Source of the DNA: an uncultured Paracoccaceae bacterium | GTDB taxonomy: Bacteria; Pseudomonadota; Alphaproteobacteria; Rhodobacterales; Rhodobacteraceae | Reading direction: 5' to 3' | Length of the DNA: 64,000 bases | NCBI GenBank assembly: GCA_947492825.1 | Contig: CANLNT010000001.1 | Span: forward strand, 248,001-312,000 | Shown: positions 9,455 through 19,745 of the stretch, one piece after another | How positions within the stretch are numbered: the first letter of the stretch is position 1 | Layout: every line of letters starts with the position of its first letter | The notes under the pieces: generated by a model | What the model was told of the DNA's origin: nothing | The model's input: only the letters and a program-made list of their open reading frames with translations | Database searches by the model: none | Program-made: the position numbers and the translations under genes

Positions 9455-9469
9455 TTAATGTTGTGTTAA
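9455..9469 (-). promoter_or_regulatory. Perfect CtrA-type binding site TTAA-N7-TTAA
   Basis: TTAATGTTGTGTTAA is a full match to the alphaproteobacterial CtrA consensus with the correct 7-base spacer. It lies in the 40-base gap between the ydcF stop and the start of the barrel gene, so it would control only the latter. Confidence 0.65.
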
Positions 9470-9470
9470 T

Positions 9471-9947
9471 TCAACCTTTGCGCCGCCTTATGTGCAGTCG
9501 TGCGGCATAGATCGGCAAGGCCAACCCTTCGCGAATATATGCCTTGATCATCATGCGGTCCGGTTGCGGGCTCGAGGTGCGTGCGCGCAGGCCGAAGTGC
9601 CGGGCGACCATCGCCGCGCGGCGCGCGTGATAGCGGTCGGTCACAATCACCACCTCTCGCGCGTTTTTGGCCGACAGGATCGGCATGGCATTGCGGATGT
9701 TTTCCAGCGTCGTGGTCGATTGATCCTCTGGCGCAATGGCGTCAGCGGGTAGGCCTGCGTCCTGCAAGATTTGCGCCATGACCGCTGCCTCTGTCGGCGG
9801 GTGCTGGCCCAGCCCGCCGCAAGGGATAACCAGTGGCGCAACCCCGTCGTGCCACAACATGGCCGCATGCTGTGTTCGCCGCAAAAGCGTGGGCGAGGGG
9901 CCGGTTTGCCACACCGCAGCGCCAAGGATCAGGATTGCATCCGCCAT
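9471..9947 (-). CDS. YdcF-like (DUF218) protein
   Basis: A 158 aa protein matching the DUF218/YdcF core: ILILGAAVW at the N-terminus, the GG-G-x-x-P-P-T-EA loop (PCGGLGQHPPTEAAVM), S-T-T-T-LEN-R, then VIVTDRYHARRA. The family is linked to SAM binding (E. coli YdcF) and to vancomycin sensitivity/envelope polysaccharide handling (SanA, ElyC), but no reaction is settled. Unlike SanA or ElyC there is no N-terminal membrane segment when started at 9947 (MADAILILG). An upstream extension of the frame is antisense to acs and was discarded. It is divergent from acs. Confidence 0.82.
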   Translation of the reverse strand: MADAILILGAAVWQTGPSPTLLRRTQHAAMLWHDGVAPLVIPCGGLGQHPPTEAAVMAQILQDAGLPADAIAPEDQSTTTLENIRNAMPILSAKNAREVVIVTDRYHARRAAMVARHFGLRARTSSPQPDRMMIKAYIREGLALPIYAARLHIRRRKG

Positions 9948-10169
9948 AGGGTGAAACTTGGCCGTCAGTCTGAAAACCGCAAGGGGTTGTAAATTAGTTT
10001 TCAGCCCAGCGTGCCTTTGGTCCTGTTTTTTGACAGCACGCCCGTGCCCAGGATCGCCACACCTTGGCAAGACCCGACAAACCCGCATAGTGCAGCAACA
10101 GGAGGGCACGCCGCTTTGGCGGTGTGCAGCACAACTCGTGCGAGAAAGACCAGTTTGGGGGGATCCACC

Positions 10170-12119
10170 ATGACCGATACGCTTTATCCGCCAAGCGCTG
10201 CGATGGCCGCAGGCGCACATGCCGACAAGGCCACCTATGACAAGATGTACGCCGAATCCATCGCGGACCCGGCGGCGTTCTGGGGCACCCACGGCAAGCG
10301 TGTTGACTGGATCAAACCCTATACCACGGTCAAGAATACCAGCTTTGCCCCCGGCAACGTCAGCATCAAATGGTTCGAGGACGGCACGTTGAACGTCAGC
10401 GCCAATTGCATCGACCGGCATCTGGCAACGCGCGGCGATCAAACCGCGATCATCTGGGAACCCGACAACCCAGCCGATGACGCTCAGCACATTACCTACA
10501 AGCAGTTGCACGCCAAGGTCTGTACATTCGCGAATGTCCTCAAGTCGATGGGCGTGGGCAAAGGCGATCGGGTGGTCATCTATATGCCGATGATCCCCGA
10601 AGCGGCCTATGCCATGCTGGCAAGTGCGCGCATCGGCGCGATCCATTCCATTGTTTTCGCAGGCTTCTCGCCCGATGCGCTGGCCGCCCGGGTCAACGGG
10701 TCAGAGGCCAAGGTCGTCATCACCGCAGACGAGGCCCCGCGCGGCGGACGCAATACGCCGCTGAAGGTCAATGCCGACAAAGCGTTCGAGAAGATCACAG
10801 GCAATGCCAAGATGCTGGTCGTGCAGCGCACTGGTGGTGGTGTCGACATGCAGGATGGGCGCGATGTCTGGCTGCACGAGGCCGAAGCAACCGTTGATGC
10901 CAATTGCCCGCCCGAAGAGATGAACGCCGAAGATCCGCTTTTCATCCTTTATACGTCGGGCTCGACCGGCATGCCCAAGGGCGTGGTGCACAGCACCGGC
11001 GGCTACATCGTCTATGCCTCGATGACGCATCAATACACGTTTGACTATCACGATGGCGATGTCTTCTGGTGCACCGCCGATGTGGGCTGGGTCACAGGCC
11101 ACAGCTATATCGTCTATGGGCCGCTGGCGAATGGCGCCACGACGCTGATGTTCGAAGGCGTGCCGACATATCCTGATGCGGGCCGGTTCTGGGCGGTCTG
11201 CGAAAAACACAAAGTGAACCAGTTCTACACGGCCCCCACCGCGATCCGGGCGCTCATGGGCAAAGGGACCGAGTGGGTTGCGCCTTACGATCTGTCAGAC
11301 CTCAAGGTGCTGGGCACCGTGGGCGAGCCGATCAATCCAGAGGCCTGGAATTGGTATAACGAGGTTGTGGGCAAGGGGAACGTGCCGATTGTCGACACCT
11401 GGTGGCAAACCGAGACAGGCGGGCACCTGTTAACGCCGCTGCCGGGGGCCACCACCACCAAGCCGGGGTCGGCGACGACGCCCTTCTTTGGTATCCAGCC
11501 GGTCATTCTGGAACCCACCAGCGGGGAAGAGATCACTGACACAGCGGCGGAAGGTGTGTTGTGCATCAAAGACAGCTGGCCTGCCCAGATGCGCACGGTC
11601 TGGGGCGATCACGAACGTTTCGAAAAGACCTATTTCGCCGATTACAAGAACTACTACTTCACCGGCGACGGCTGTCGCCGGGATGAAGACGGCTATTACT
11701 GGATCACCGGGCGCGTTGACGATGTGATCAACGTCTCGGGCCACCGTATGGGCACCGCAGAAGTCGAAAGCGCGCTGGTGGCGCATCCCGCAGTCAGCGA
11801 ATCCGCCGTGGTTGGCTATCCGCATGACGTCAAAGGGCAGGGCATCTATGCCTATGTCACGCTGATGGGCGGGCAAGAGCCAACCGATGCGCTGCGCAAA
11901 GAATTGGAAACCTGGGTCCGGTCCGAAATTGGGCCAATCGCCAAACCTGATCTGATCCAATGGGCACCCGGTTTGCCCAAAACGCGGTCCGGCAAAATCA
12001 TGCGCCGCATCCTGCGCAAAATCGCCGAAGATGACTTTGGTTCGCTGGGCGATACCTCGACCCTGGCAGAGCCTGAAGTGGTCGATGACTTGATCGCAAA
12101 CCGGATGAACCGCAGTTAA
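10170..12119 (+). CDS. acs: Acetate-CoA ligase (acetyl-CoA synthetase)
   Basis: Activates acetate to acetyl-CoA through acetyl-AMP in the cytoplasm. The 649 aa length is standard. It shows the AMP-binding loop [14 protein letters not shown], the WWQTETGG motif and, near the C-terminus, [14 protein letters not shown] with the lysine that is reversibly acetylated in the family. The start at 10170 (MTDTLYPPS) follows GGGGGGATCCACC. The 222-base gap to the divergent ydcF contains a TTGACA hexamer at 10030-10035 but no convincing -10 partner. Confidence 0.96.
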   Translation: MTDTLYPPSAAMAAGAHADKATYDKMYAESIADPAAFWGTHGKRVDWIKPYTTVKNTSFAPGNVSIKWFEDGTLNVSANCIDRHLATRGDQTAIIWEPDNPADDAQHITYKQLHAKVCTFANVLKSMGVGKGDRVVIYMPMIPEAAYAMLASARIGAIHSIVFAGFSPDALAARVNGSEAKVVITADEAPRGGRNTPLKVNADKAFEKITGNAKMLVVQRTGGGVDMQDGRDVWLHEAEATVDANCPPEEMNAEDPLFILYTSGSTGMPKGVVHSTGGYIVYASMTHQYTFDYHDGDVFWCTADVGWVTGHSYIVYGPLANGATTLMFEGVPTYPDAGRFWAVCEKHKVNQFYTAPTAIRALMGKGTEWVAPYDLSDLKVLGTVGEPINPEAWNWYNEVVGKGNVPIVDTWWQTETGGHLLTPLPGATTTKPGSATTPFFGIQPVILEPTSGEEITDTAAEGVLCIKDSWPAQMRTVWGDHERFEKTYFADYKNYYFTGDGCRRDEDGYYWITGRVDDVINVSGHRMGTAEVESALVAHPAVSESAVVGYPHDVKGQGIYAYVTLMGGQEPTDALRKELETWVRSEIGPIAKPDLIQWAPGLPKTRSGKIMRRILRKIAEDDFGSLGDTSTLAEPEVVDDLIANRMNRS

Positions 12120-12221
12120 CGCAGGTTAACCAAACGTTTCGATATTCCTGAGGTTTGGACACCTCCTGTGGTAGGCTCTCATCTGTAAAGGTGGGGGCCT
12201 TTCGCTTGAAAGGAGGGGGCT

Positions 12222-12686
12222 GTGCTCAGTCCAATCTCTCCTGTTGGGGCACTGACGTCCGGGTCACGGACCGGGGCCGAAGGGCAGCAGGATCAGAACG
12301 CAAATCAGCGGGCAGGGGCCGCGAAAGGGGCCGATGCCGTCGCACAGGCCAGCGCCGCTGGGACGGTTGATCTGGCGCGCACCGCAAAAGTGCCAGCGGC
12401 AGAGGCTGCGACGCGCGCCGATCCACCGCCGCCGCCGCGCCCGGCGATGCAAAACCTCAGCCTGCCGGTACGTGCGGATGCGCGCTCTGTCATGATGGCG
12501 ATTGCATCGGACCGGGATCCGCAAATCTATGGACCAGAGGCTGATATGGCCGCCAATGCCGCCGCGGCAGAGCGTGCGCGCATTTTGTCACGCGCGCAGG
12601 CCATCGTAGAGGCGGTGATGGCGCAAGACACAGAGATTGCAGCCCAAGACCCCTATAGTGCCGCTAAATCTGGGCGCCATATTTAA
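12222..12686 (+). CDS. Hypothetical alanine/proline-rich protein
   Basis: A 154 aa protein that starts with GTG behind a very strong AAAGGAGGGGG ribosome-binding site. Residues 1-75 are low-complexity (Ala, Gln, Gly, a run PPPPPRP) and look disordered. Residues 95-145 form an Ala-rich helix with AANAAAAERARILSRAQAIV. I recognise no family and no signal peptide. Its 3' end overlaps the convergent hemerythrin-like gene by 23 bases. Confidence 0.6.
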   Translation: MLSPISPVGALTSGSRTGAEGQQDQNANQRAGAAKGADAVAQASAAGTVDLARTAKVPAAEAATRADPPPPPRPAMQNLSLPVRADARSVMMAIASDRDPQIYGPEADMAANAAAAERARILSRAQAIVEAVMAQDTEIAAQDPYSAAKSGRHI

Positions 12687-13230
12687 GGATCACCGGCACC
12701 ACCAATTCTTCTTCATCGGTCAGGTGCCGGTCCAGCAGCCGGTGCAGCAACCCCAGATGATCGTGCAGATCACCAACGGCGCCCCTTAGCGGGTCGCGAT
12801 TGTCCAGCTTTTGCAATGCGCCATTCGCAAGATCGACGAAATCGGACAGGTGCCTGTCGATGGCATGGTGATCGGCATCGAGGATCGCAAAGCCCTTAGT
12901 GATCCGTGCGTCCTTTTGGGACAGCACCGGAAAGTAGTGCGTATCTTCGATAGTGTGATGTTCGTGTAGCCCGTTCACGAAATGCCCGCCATAGCGCGAC
13001 ATGACTGCGCCGAAACGCGGTGCTTCCATCGTTTCGTCGATCAGCGCTTCGGCGGTTTTGGTCATATCGGCCAAAAGCCGCCGAAACATCAAATGCCGGT
13101 CCAGCCAGAACCGGATCAGCGCGTCAAAACCGGGGTCTGTGGTCCAGCCGTCGCGTGGGTATGCCGCCAGCAAGACCCGCAGCGGATCGGGCAATCCGGC
13201 GCGATTTTCCAGGTTTAAGGCCTCTGACAT
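12664..13230 (-). CDS. Hemerythrin domain-containing protein
   Basis: A 188 aa helical protein with the His/Glu pattern of a hemerythrin-like di-iron (HHE) domain: an H in FWLDRHLMF, GLHEHHTIEDTHYFP, ILDADHHAIDRHL and LHRLLDRHLTDEEELVVP. Such cytoplasmic proteins sense or store oxygen, NO or iron. The start MSEALNLE at 13230 has AAGGTG upstream; an ATG four codons earlier is possible. It is monocistronic, and its tail overlaps the convergent gene at 12664-12686. Confidence 0.85.
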   Translation of the reverse strand: MSEALNLENRAGLPDPLRVLLAAYPRDGWTTDPGFDALIRFWLDRHLMFRRLLADMTKTAEALIDETMEAPRFGAVMSRYGGHFVNGLHEHHTIEDTHYFPVLSQKDARITKGFAILDADHHAIDRHLSDFVDLANGALQKLDNRDPLRGAVGDLHDHLGLLHRLLDRHLTDEEELVVPVILKYGAQI

Positions 13231-13467
13231 GTCACGAATCACCTTCTACGCGCCGTTTTCGGTCTGCCCCGGCCGTACGTGCAGGCAGGGCCAATTACGA
13301 TTGTTTGCGGGAATGGGGCCGCGGTGTCTATATCTTGCGCACGAAGGGGCTTTGGATTGCGTGATCCAATTTGCCGCGGGGTCAGCCCAAGATCACCCTT
13401 GCCATTTTGTGAAACCTCTCAAAGGATACCCTATCGGCGCTTTACGCGCATGAGTTGATCACAAAGC

Positions 13468-13486
13468 CGGGCCGGACAACGGCCCG
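13468..13486 (+). promoter_or_regulatory. Hairpin in the oppA leader
   Basis: CGGGCCG-GACAA-CGGCCCG gives a perfect 7-bp stem that ends seven bases before the GGGAGA ribosome-binding site of oppA. It could affect mRNA stability or translation; no riboswitch family is recognised. Confidence 0.45.
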
Positions 13487-13503
13487 CCAATTGGGAGAAA
13501 TCT

Positions 13504-15138
13504 ATGACATTCAAAACAAAAATGATGGCCTCTGCCGCGGCACTGCTTATCGCGACCAGCGGTGCTGCATGGGCTGACGGCCATGCAACCCATCCCGAAA
13601 CCGGCGATGCGCTCGCTTCTGAACAAGTCTTTACCTATCGCGATCTCGACGAAAGCCCGTCGATTGATCCCGGTGTTGCCGAAGACAGCGCCGGCGGTGA
13701 TATCCTCCGCGACTTGTTCGAAGGCCTGATGAACCAGGACGCTGACGGTAACCTGATCCCCGGCGTCGCCACCGGTTTTGAGGTCAGCGATGACAACCTC
13801 GTCTACACCTTCACGCTGCGTGACAATGCCAAGTGGTCCAACGGTGATCCGGTTGTCGCCGGCGACTTTGAATACGCCTGGAAGCGGGCCGCGTCGCCTG
13901 AACTCGCCTCGCCTTACAGCTGGTTTATCGAGCTGATGAGCCTTGAAAACGCATCCGCCGTGATCGCGGGTGAGATGGATCCATCAGAGCTGGGCGTGAC
14001 AGCCGTTGACGACAGTACGCTTGAGGTACGCCTGACCCAGCCGCTGCCCTATTTCGCGCAGATGACCACCCACTTCACCACCTTCCCCGTGCACAAGGCG
14101 ACCGTTGACGCACATGGGTCCGAATGGACACAAGCGGGCAACATGGTGTCCAACGGGGCCTACAAGCTGACCGAGTTCGTGCCGCAGGAACGCATGGTGC
14201 GCGAGCGCAACGAAATGTATTGGGACAACGAAAATACCTATATCGACAAAGTTGTCCGTCTGGTGATCCCGGATGAGAACGTGGCCCTGACCCGTTATCT
14301 TGCGGGCGAGCTTGACCGCACCGCAGTCCCCACAGGCCAGTTCCCACGCCTGAGCGAGGAATTCCCGGATGAGGCACTGTCCGTGCCAACGGCATGTTCC
14401 TACTACTACACCATCAACCTGACCGACACGGGCAACCCTGCGCTGATGGACGCCGACGTCCGCAAAGCGCTGAGCCTTGCGATTGACCGTGACGTGATCG
14501 TCGAGAACGTGCTCGCCGGTGGTCAAAAGCCTGCATATACGTTCACCCACTGGGCGACGGCTGGCTTTGAAACCCCTGACATTCCAATGGCTTCGATGAC
14601 CCAGGCCGACCGGAACGCCAAGGCGGCAGAGATGATGTCAGCTGCAGGTTATGACGCGGACAACCCGCTTGAGATCGACCTGATCTACAACACCTCCGAA
14701 GGCCACAAGTCGGTCGCCATCGCGGTCAGCCAGATGTGGAAGCAAACACTGGGCGTCGAGACAACGCTTGCCAACCAGGAATGGCAGACCTTCCTCGAAA
14801 CCCGTGGCAATCAGGACTATCAAGTGGCTCGTGCCGGTTGGTGTGCTGACTACAACGAAGCCTCTACCTTCCTTGACCTGATGGACTCGGGCTCTGGCTA
14901 TAACGACGCCAAGTACGAGAACGCCGAAGTGGACGAACTGCTGGCAGCCGCCAAAACGGCAGATAACCCACAGGCCAACTATGACCGCGTGGAAGAGATC
15001 GTCGCGCAGGATACGCCGATCATTCCGATCTACCACTATGCATCCGTGAACATGCTGAACGATGCGCTGGTGGGCTGGCCGGTCAATAACTTCCAACAGA
15101 ACTGGTACTCGAAAGACTTCTACAAGAAGGCCGAGTAA
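13504..15138 (+). CDS. oppA: Peptide ABC transporter substrate-binding protein
   Basis: The periplasmic receptor of an oligopeptide importer. 544 aa, with a Sec signal (residues 1-25, ending GAAWA) and an SBP_bac_5 fold: the entry motif FTYRDLDESPSIDPG, NLVYTFTLRDNAKWSNGDP and YYYTINLTDTGNPALMDADV are all typical of OppA/MppA proteins. It heads the oppABCDF cluster and is separated from oppB by a strong hairpin, so it is probably made in excess of the membrane components. The substrate cannot be deduced; murein peptides are an alternative to nutrients. Confidence 0.93.
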   Translation: MTFKTKMMASAAALLIATSGAAWADGHATHPETGDALASEQVFTYRDLDESPSIDPGVAEDSAGGDILRDLFEGLMNQDADGNLIPGVATGFEVSDDNLVYTFTLRDNAKWSNGDPVVAGDFEYAWKRAASPELASPYSWFIELMSLENASAVIAGEMDPSELGVTAVDDSTLEVRLTQPLPYFAQMTTHFTTFPVHKATVDAHGSEWTQAGNMVSNGAYKLTEFVPQERMVRERNEMYWDNENTYIDKVVRLVIPDENVALTRYLAGELDRTAVPTGQFPRLSEEFPDEALSVPTACSYYYTINLTDTGNPALMDADVRKALSLAIDRDVIVENVLAGGQKPAYTFTHWATAGFETPDIPMASMTQADRNAKAAEMMSAAGYDADNPLEIDLIYNTSEGHKSVAIAVSQMWKQTLGVETTLANQEWQTFLETRGNQDYQVARAGWCADYNEASTFLDLMDSGSGYNDAKYENAEVDELLAAAKTADNPQANYDRVEEIVAQDTPIIPIYHYASVNMLNDALVGWPVNNFQQNWYSKDFYKKAE

Positions 15139-15155
15139 CTTTACCTGACCAAGAC

Positions 15156-15183
15156 CGCGCCCCCTGAGATTTCAGGGGGCGCG
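15156..15183 (+). terminator. Intercistronic hairpin between oppA and oppB
   Basis: A perfect 12-bp GC-rich stem (left arm from 15156, GATT loop at 15168-15171) sits 17 bases after the oppA stop. No T-run follows, so it is more likely an mRNA-stabilising or partial-attenuation element that raises oppA over oppBCDF than a full terminator. Confidence 0.7.
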
Positions 15184-15222
15184 ATTGCATTTGCCGTCTT
15201 TCCTGATGCGGACCCTGACATC

Positions 15223-16146
15223 ATGACCGCCTATATTATTCGCCGCCTCGCTGTGGCCGTCCCGACGTTGTTGATCCTTGTGATCCTGTCGTTCATCCTG
15301 ATGTACGCAGCCCCCGGTGGCCCGTTCAATTCTGAACGCCCGCTGCCGCCGCAGGTGCTTGCCAACCTCGAAGCCAAGTACGGATTGGATCAGCCGTTCT
15401 GGAAACGCATCACGACCTACGTCTGGAGCGTGACAACTCAATTCGACTTTGGCCCATCGTTCAAATTCAAGGATCGGTCAGTCAACGACATCATCGCCCA
15501 AGGCTTTCCGGTGACGCTGACCTATGGCTTTTGGTCCTTTATCGTGGCCGTTGTCGTCGGCGTCTCACTCGGCGCTGCCGCTGCGATCCGTCAGAACAGC
15601 TGGCTGGATTATCTGGCCGTCGGCGTCTCTGTTGGCGCGCAGGTGCTGCCAAACTTTGTGCTGGGCCCGATCCTCATCATCATCTTCACCTTGTGGCTGG
15701 GTGTGCTGCCCGGCGGTGGCTGGAACGGGGGGCAATGGCAATATCTTGTCATGCCGGTCATTGCACTTTCAACATCCTACATGGCCTCGATCGCGCGGAT
15801 CACCCGATCATCCATGCTTGAGGTGTTGAACACCAACTTCATTCGCACCGCGCGGGCCAAGGGCCTGTCATCCAGCCGCGTGATCTGGAAACACGCACTC
15901 AAACCCACCATGTTGCCCGTCATTTCCTATCTGGGGCCCGCGTTCGTGGGTATGATCACCGGCTCTGTGGTGGTTGATCTGATATTCTCCACCGGCGGCA
16001 TCGGGCAGTTCTTTGTGAACTCTGCCTTTAGCCGTGACTATTCGGTGATCATGGGGATCACGATCCTCGTGGGGTCACTGACCATCCTGTTCAACCTTGT
16101 GGTCGACATCCTCTACGCGTGGATCGATCCCAAGATCCGGTATTAA
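15223..16146 (+). CDS. oppB: Oligopeptide ABC transporter permease
   Basis: A 307 aa inner-membrane permease of the binding-protein-dependent family. The N-terminus TAYIIRRLAVAVPTLLILV is the classic OppB/DppB first membrane helix. The EAA coupling loop is visible at FIRTARAKGLSSSRVIWKH near residues 205-225, and about six hydrophobic segments are present. It pairs with OppC to form the channel. It follows the intercistronic hairpin and precedes oppC by 12 bases. Confidence 0.94.
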   Translation: MTAYIIRRLAVAVPTLLILVILSFILMYAAPGGPFNSERPLPPQVLANLEAKYGLDQPFWKRITTYVWSVTTQFDFGPSFKFKDRSVNDIIAQGFPVTLTYGFWSFIVAVVVGVSLGAAAAIRQNSWLDYLAVGVSVGAQVLPNFVLGPILIIIFTLWLGVLPGGGWNGGQWQYLVMPVIALSTSYMASIARITRSSMLEVLNTNFIRTARAKGLSSSRVIWKHALKPTMLPVISYLGPAFVGMITGSVVVDLIFSTGGIGQFFVNSAFSRDYSVIMGITILVGSLTILFNLVVDILYAWIDPKIRY

Positions 16147-16158
16147 GGAGGGCAGCGC

Positions 16159-17085
16159 ATGTTTCCCAACCGAGCAACCGTAGAAAGCCTTGAAGACGCC
16201 GCACACATGGCCGAAGTGCAGGGGCGGTCCTTGTGGGGCGATGCCCGCGAGCGTTTCTTTCGCAACCGTGCAGCCGTGGTGTCGCTGATTGTGCTGATCT
16301 GCATCGCGGCCTTTGGATTTCTGGGTGAGCTTGTCGCCCAGTACGAACGCGATTTTGTCGACTTTTCCCTGATGGGGGCCAATGCGACTCAAGGTGTGCC
16401 GTCGTTCGAGACGGGCCACTACTTTGGCACTGATGCCTCTGGCCGTGACCTGTTTGCGCGCGTCGTACAAGGGACGCGGATATCGCTGATGGTGGGCATC
16501 GCCGGCGCGATGGTCGCTGTGATCGTCGGTACGCTTTATGGTGCCACGGCGGGCTATTTCGGGGGCCGGGTCGACGGCATCATGATGCGCACCGTTGATG
16601 TGCTTATGTCGATCCCCTTCATGTTCGTGCTGATCCTGATGCTGGTCATCTTTGGCCGCTCGCTCTTCATGCTGTTTCTGGGCATCGGTTTGATTTCATG
16701 GCTGGATATGGCCCGCATTGCGCGCGGCCAGACGTTGACGATCAAGAACAAGGAATTTGTCGAGGTCGCCTTTGCCACCGGTGTGCATCCGCTGAAAATC
16801 ATCCTGCGCCACATCGTGCCGAACCTGCTGGGCATCGTGATCGTCTACGCCACGCTGCTGGTACCTTCGATGATCATCTTCGAGTCCTTCATCAGCTTCC
16901 TTGGGCTTGGGGTGCAGGAACCCAACACCTCGCTTGGGGCGCTGATTTCCGAGGGCAACAAGAACATTGGCAACGGCACGCCGTGGCAATTGGCCTTTCC
17001 TTTGGGCTTTTTCGTGATCACCATCTTTGCGTTCTTCTTTGTGGGCGATGGCCTGCGGGATGCACTCGATCCTAAGGACCGCTGA
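16159..17085 (+). CDS. oppC: Oligopeptide ABC transporter permease
   Basis: The second inner-membrane permease (308 aa). It has the longer cytoplasmic N-terminus typical of OppC, the SGRDLFARVVQGTRISLMVG segment and the EAA loop near residues 190-225 (VEVAFATGVHPLKIILRHI). A ribosome-binding site AAGGAGG lies between oppB and oppC. The next gene starts one base after its stop. Confidence 0.94.
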   Translation: MFPNRATVESLEDAAHMAEVQGRSLWGDARERFFRNRAAVVSLIVLICIAAFGFLGELVAQYERDFVDFSLMGANATQGVPSFETGHYFGTDASGRDLFARVVQGTRISLMVGIAGAMVAVIVGTLYGATAGYFGGRVDGIMMRTVDVLMSIPFMFVLILMLVIFGRSLFMLFLGIGLISWLDMARIARGQTLTIKNKEFVEVAFATGVHPLKIILRHIVPNLLGIVIVYATLLVPSMIIFESFISFLGLGVQEPNTSLGALISEGNKNIGNGTPWQLAFPLGFFVITIFAFFFVGDGLRDALDPKDR

Positions 17086-17086
17086 C

Positions 17087-18054
<968 letters not shown>

Positions 18055-18055
<1 letters not shown>

Positions 18056-19062
18056 TGTCCACGATCCTGTCTGTTCGCGACCTGTCCGTCACCTTTGACG
18101 TGCGCCGCCCCGGGTCCTGGCCCTGGACCCCGCCCAACAAACTGCACGCCGTCAGTCAGATGACCTTTGACCTTGAGGCAGGGCAGTGTCTTGGCGTCGT
18201 TGGCGAATCCGGGTCCGGCAAATCAACGCTCGCCCGCGCGATTGTCGGCACGGTGCAGTCCTCGGGCGGGGTGATCGATTTTGAAGGCCACGATCTGGCC
18301 GCCATGTCGCCCGCGCAACGCCGTGTGCACCGCCGTGATGTGCAGATGATCTTTCAAGACCCGCTGGCGGCTTTGAACCCGCGCATGACCGTGGGTGAGA
18401 TTATTGCAGAACCGCTTGTGACCCACGAACCCGGCACCAGCCGCGCCGAGCGCAAGAAACGCGTGCAAGAGTTGATGGAAAAGGTCGGCCTGCTGCCCAA
18501 CCTGATCAACCGCTACCCGCATGAATTTTCCGGCGGCCAATGCCAGCGGATCGGCATCGCCCGCGCGCTGATCATGAAACCCAAGCTGTTGATCTGTGAT
18601 GAACCGGTTTCGGCGCTGGATGTCTCGGTGCAGGCGCAGGTGGTGAACCTGCTGATGGACCTGCAGCGCGACATGGGGCTGTCGATGATCTTCATCGCCC
18701 ATGACCTGAGCGTGGTGAAACACATCAGCGACCAGATCATCGTGATGTATCTGGGCCGCCAGATGGAAATGGCCGATGCCGAAGCGCTGACCACGCGGCC
18801 TGAACACCCCTATAGTCAGGCACTGATCTCGTCAGTCCCGATCCCTGATCCCGCACTGGAAAAGGCCCGTGTGCGGCCCATTCTGGAAGGTGAACTGCCG
18901 TCCCCCTTGGCCCCACCCTCTGGCTGCGTGTTCCGCACCCGTTGCCCCAAAGCACAGGCGTCCTGTGCTGCGGCCTTGCCGGTGTTCGAAGACGTCGGTG
19001 ATAGCCATTTCGTCGCCTGCCCATTCCACGCAGCAGAGGACGTGCTGGCCGCAACCGCCTAG
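18055..19062 (+). CDS. oppF: Oligopeptide ABC transporter ATP-binding protein
   Basis: The partner ATPase of OppD (335 aa). Walker A GESGSGKST, signature FSGGQCQRIGIARAL, Walker B LLICDEPVSALD and IAHDLSVV are intact. A C-terminal Cys-rich element (CVFRTRCPKAQASC) matches the family. It is the last gene of the operon. Its stop shares four bases (CTAG, 19059-19062) with the convergent hypothetical gene. Confidence 0.95.
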
Positions 19063-19745
19063 CGGCCCCAGACCTGCAGCGGGCCGGTCAAGGTAAACCC
19101 GGCCTGTTGAATATCTCGCAGTTGGTCGCCGTGGGCGTAGCCCACAATCGGTTTGCCGGATTGCGCGGCGATTTGTGCAAAACCCGGCAGGACTTCGGGG
19201 CCAAAGACGTTCGACAGGCCAATGCAATCCGCTGATTGGTTGAGCACCGCGCCTGCCGAAAACCCCGCGCCCTCCGTGCGTCCCCAAAAGGCGATGTCGT
19301 CGCGCTGCAACACGCTGTCTGGAAACTGCCGCTGATCACTGGGGGACCCGCCCGCTTTCCAGGCTTCCTCCCACACGCGCAGCGCGGCGGGCTGCGTGAT
19401 GTGCTGCCATCCGGTGGGGGCGATAGCGGCAAGGTGATCGGCCCAGAACCACTGTGCGGCGAACATCTTTGACAGTCCCAAAGGGGCCAGATCAAGGCAT
19501 GCAAAGCTGTCTTTGATTGCAAAGCCCGGTGTCGCGTGATGGGCCGCCACCCGCGCCCTCAACTCCTGACCCGCGGCAGGGTCCAACGCCACCATATGTC
19601 CGTGATAGGGCGGGGGATCGCCCCGCAGTTCAAGCGCGACTTTATCACGCTGAATCGGTACCCCGTGCGCGGCTGCCATTATCGCATACCAATCCGCGTT
19701 GTTGGCCGCCGCCAGAACGGCACGGGAGTCAGTAGTCGCGCTCAA
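19059..19745 (-). CDS. Conserved hypothetical protein, possibly GNAT-related
   Basis: About 228 aa from the likely TTG start at 19745. This makes the gene overlap the tamB stop by 17 bases, and upstream GTG or ATG codons would extend the overlap. Recognisable features are the N-terminal NNADWYAIMAAAHGV, the acidic/proline stretch GDPPPYHGHMVALD and the C-terminal KPIVGYAHGDQLRDIQQAGF, which resembles the end of an acetyltransferase fold (a Gly-Phe position followed by G-P-L-x-V-W). I do not recognise a characterised family. It is probably co-transcribed with tamAB. Confidence 0.62.
   Translation of the reverse strand: MSATTDSRAVLAAANNADWYAIMAAAHGVPIQRDKVALELRGDPPPYHGHMVALDPAAGQELRARVAAHHATPGFAIKDSFACLDLAPLGLSKMFAAQWFWADHLAAIAPTGWQHITQPAALRVWEEAWKAGGSPSDQRQFPDSVLQRDDIAFWGRTEGAGFSAGAVLNQSADCIGLSNVFGPEVLPGFAQIAAQSGKPIVGYAHGDQLRDIQQAGFTLTGPLQVWGR

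Noticed and set aside
10030-10058. A sigma-70 promoter for acs at TTGACA
   Set aside because: The hexamer 17 bases further is ATCGCC, not an acceptable -10.
12116-12129. A third CtrA box (TTAA-N6-TTAA)
   Set aside because: The spacer is six bases instead of seven and the first half is the acs stop codon.
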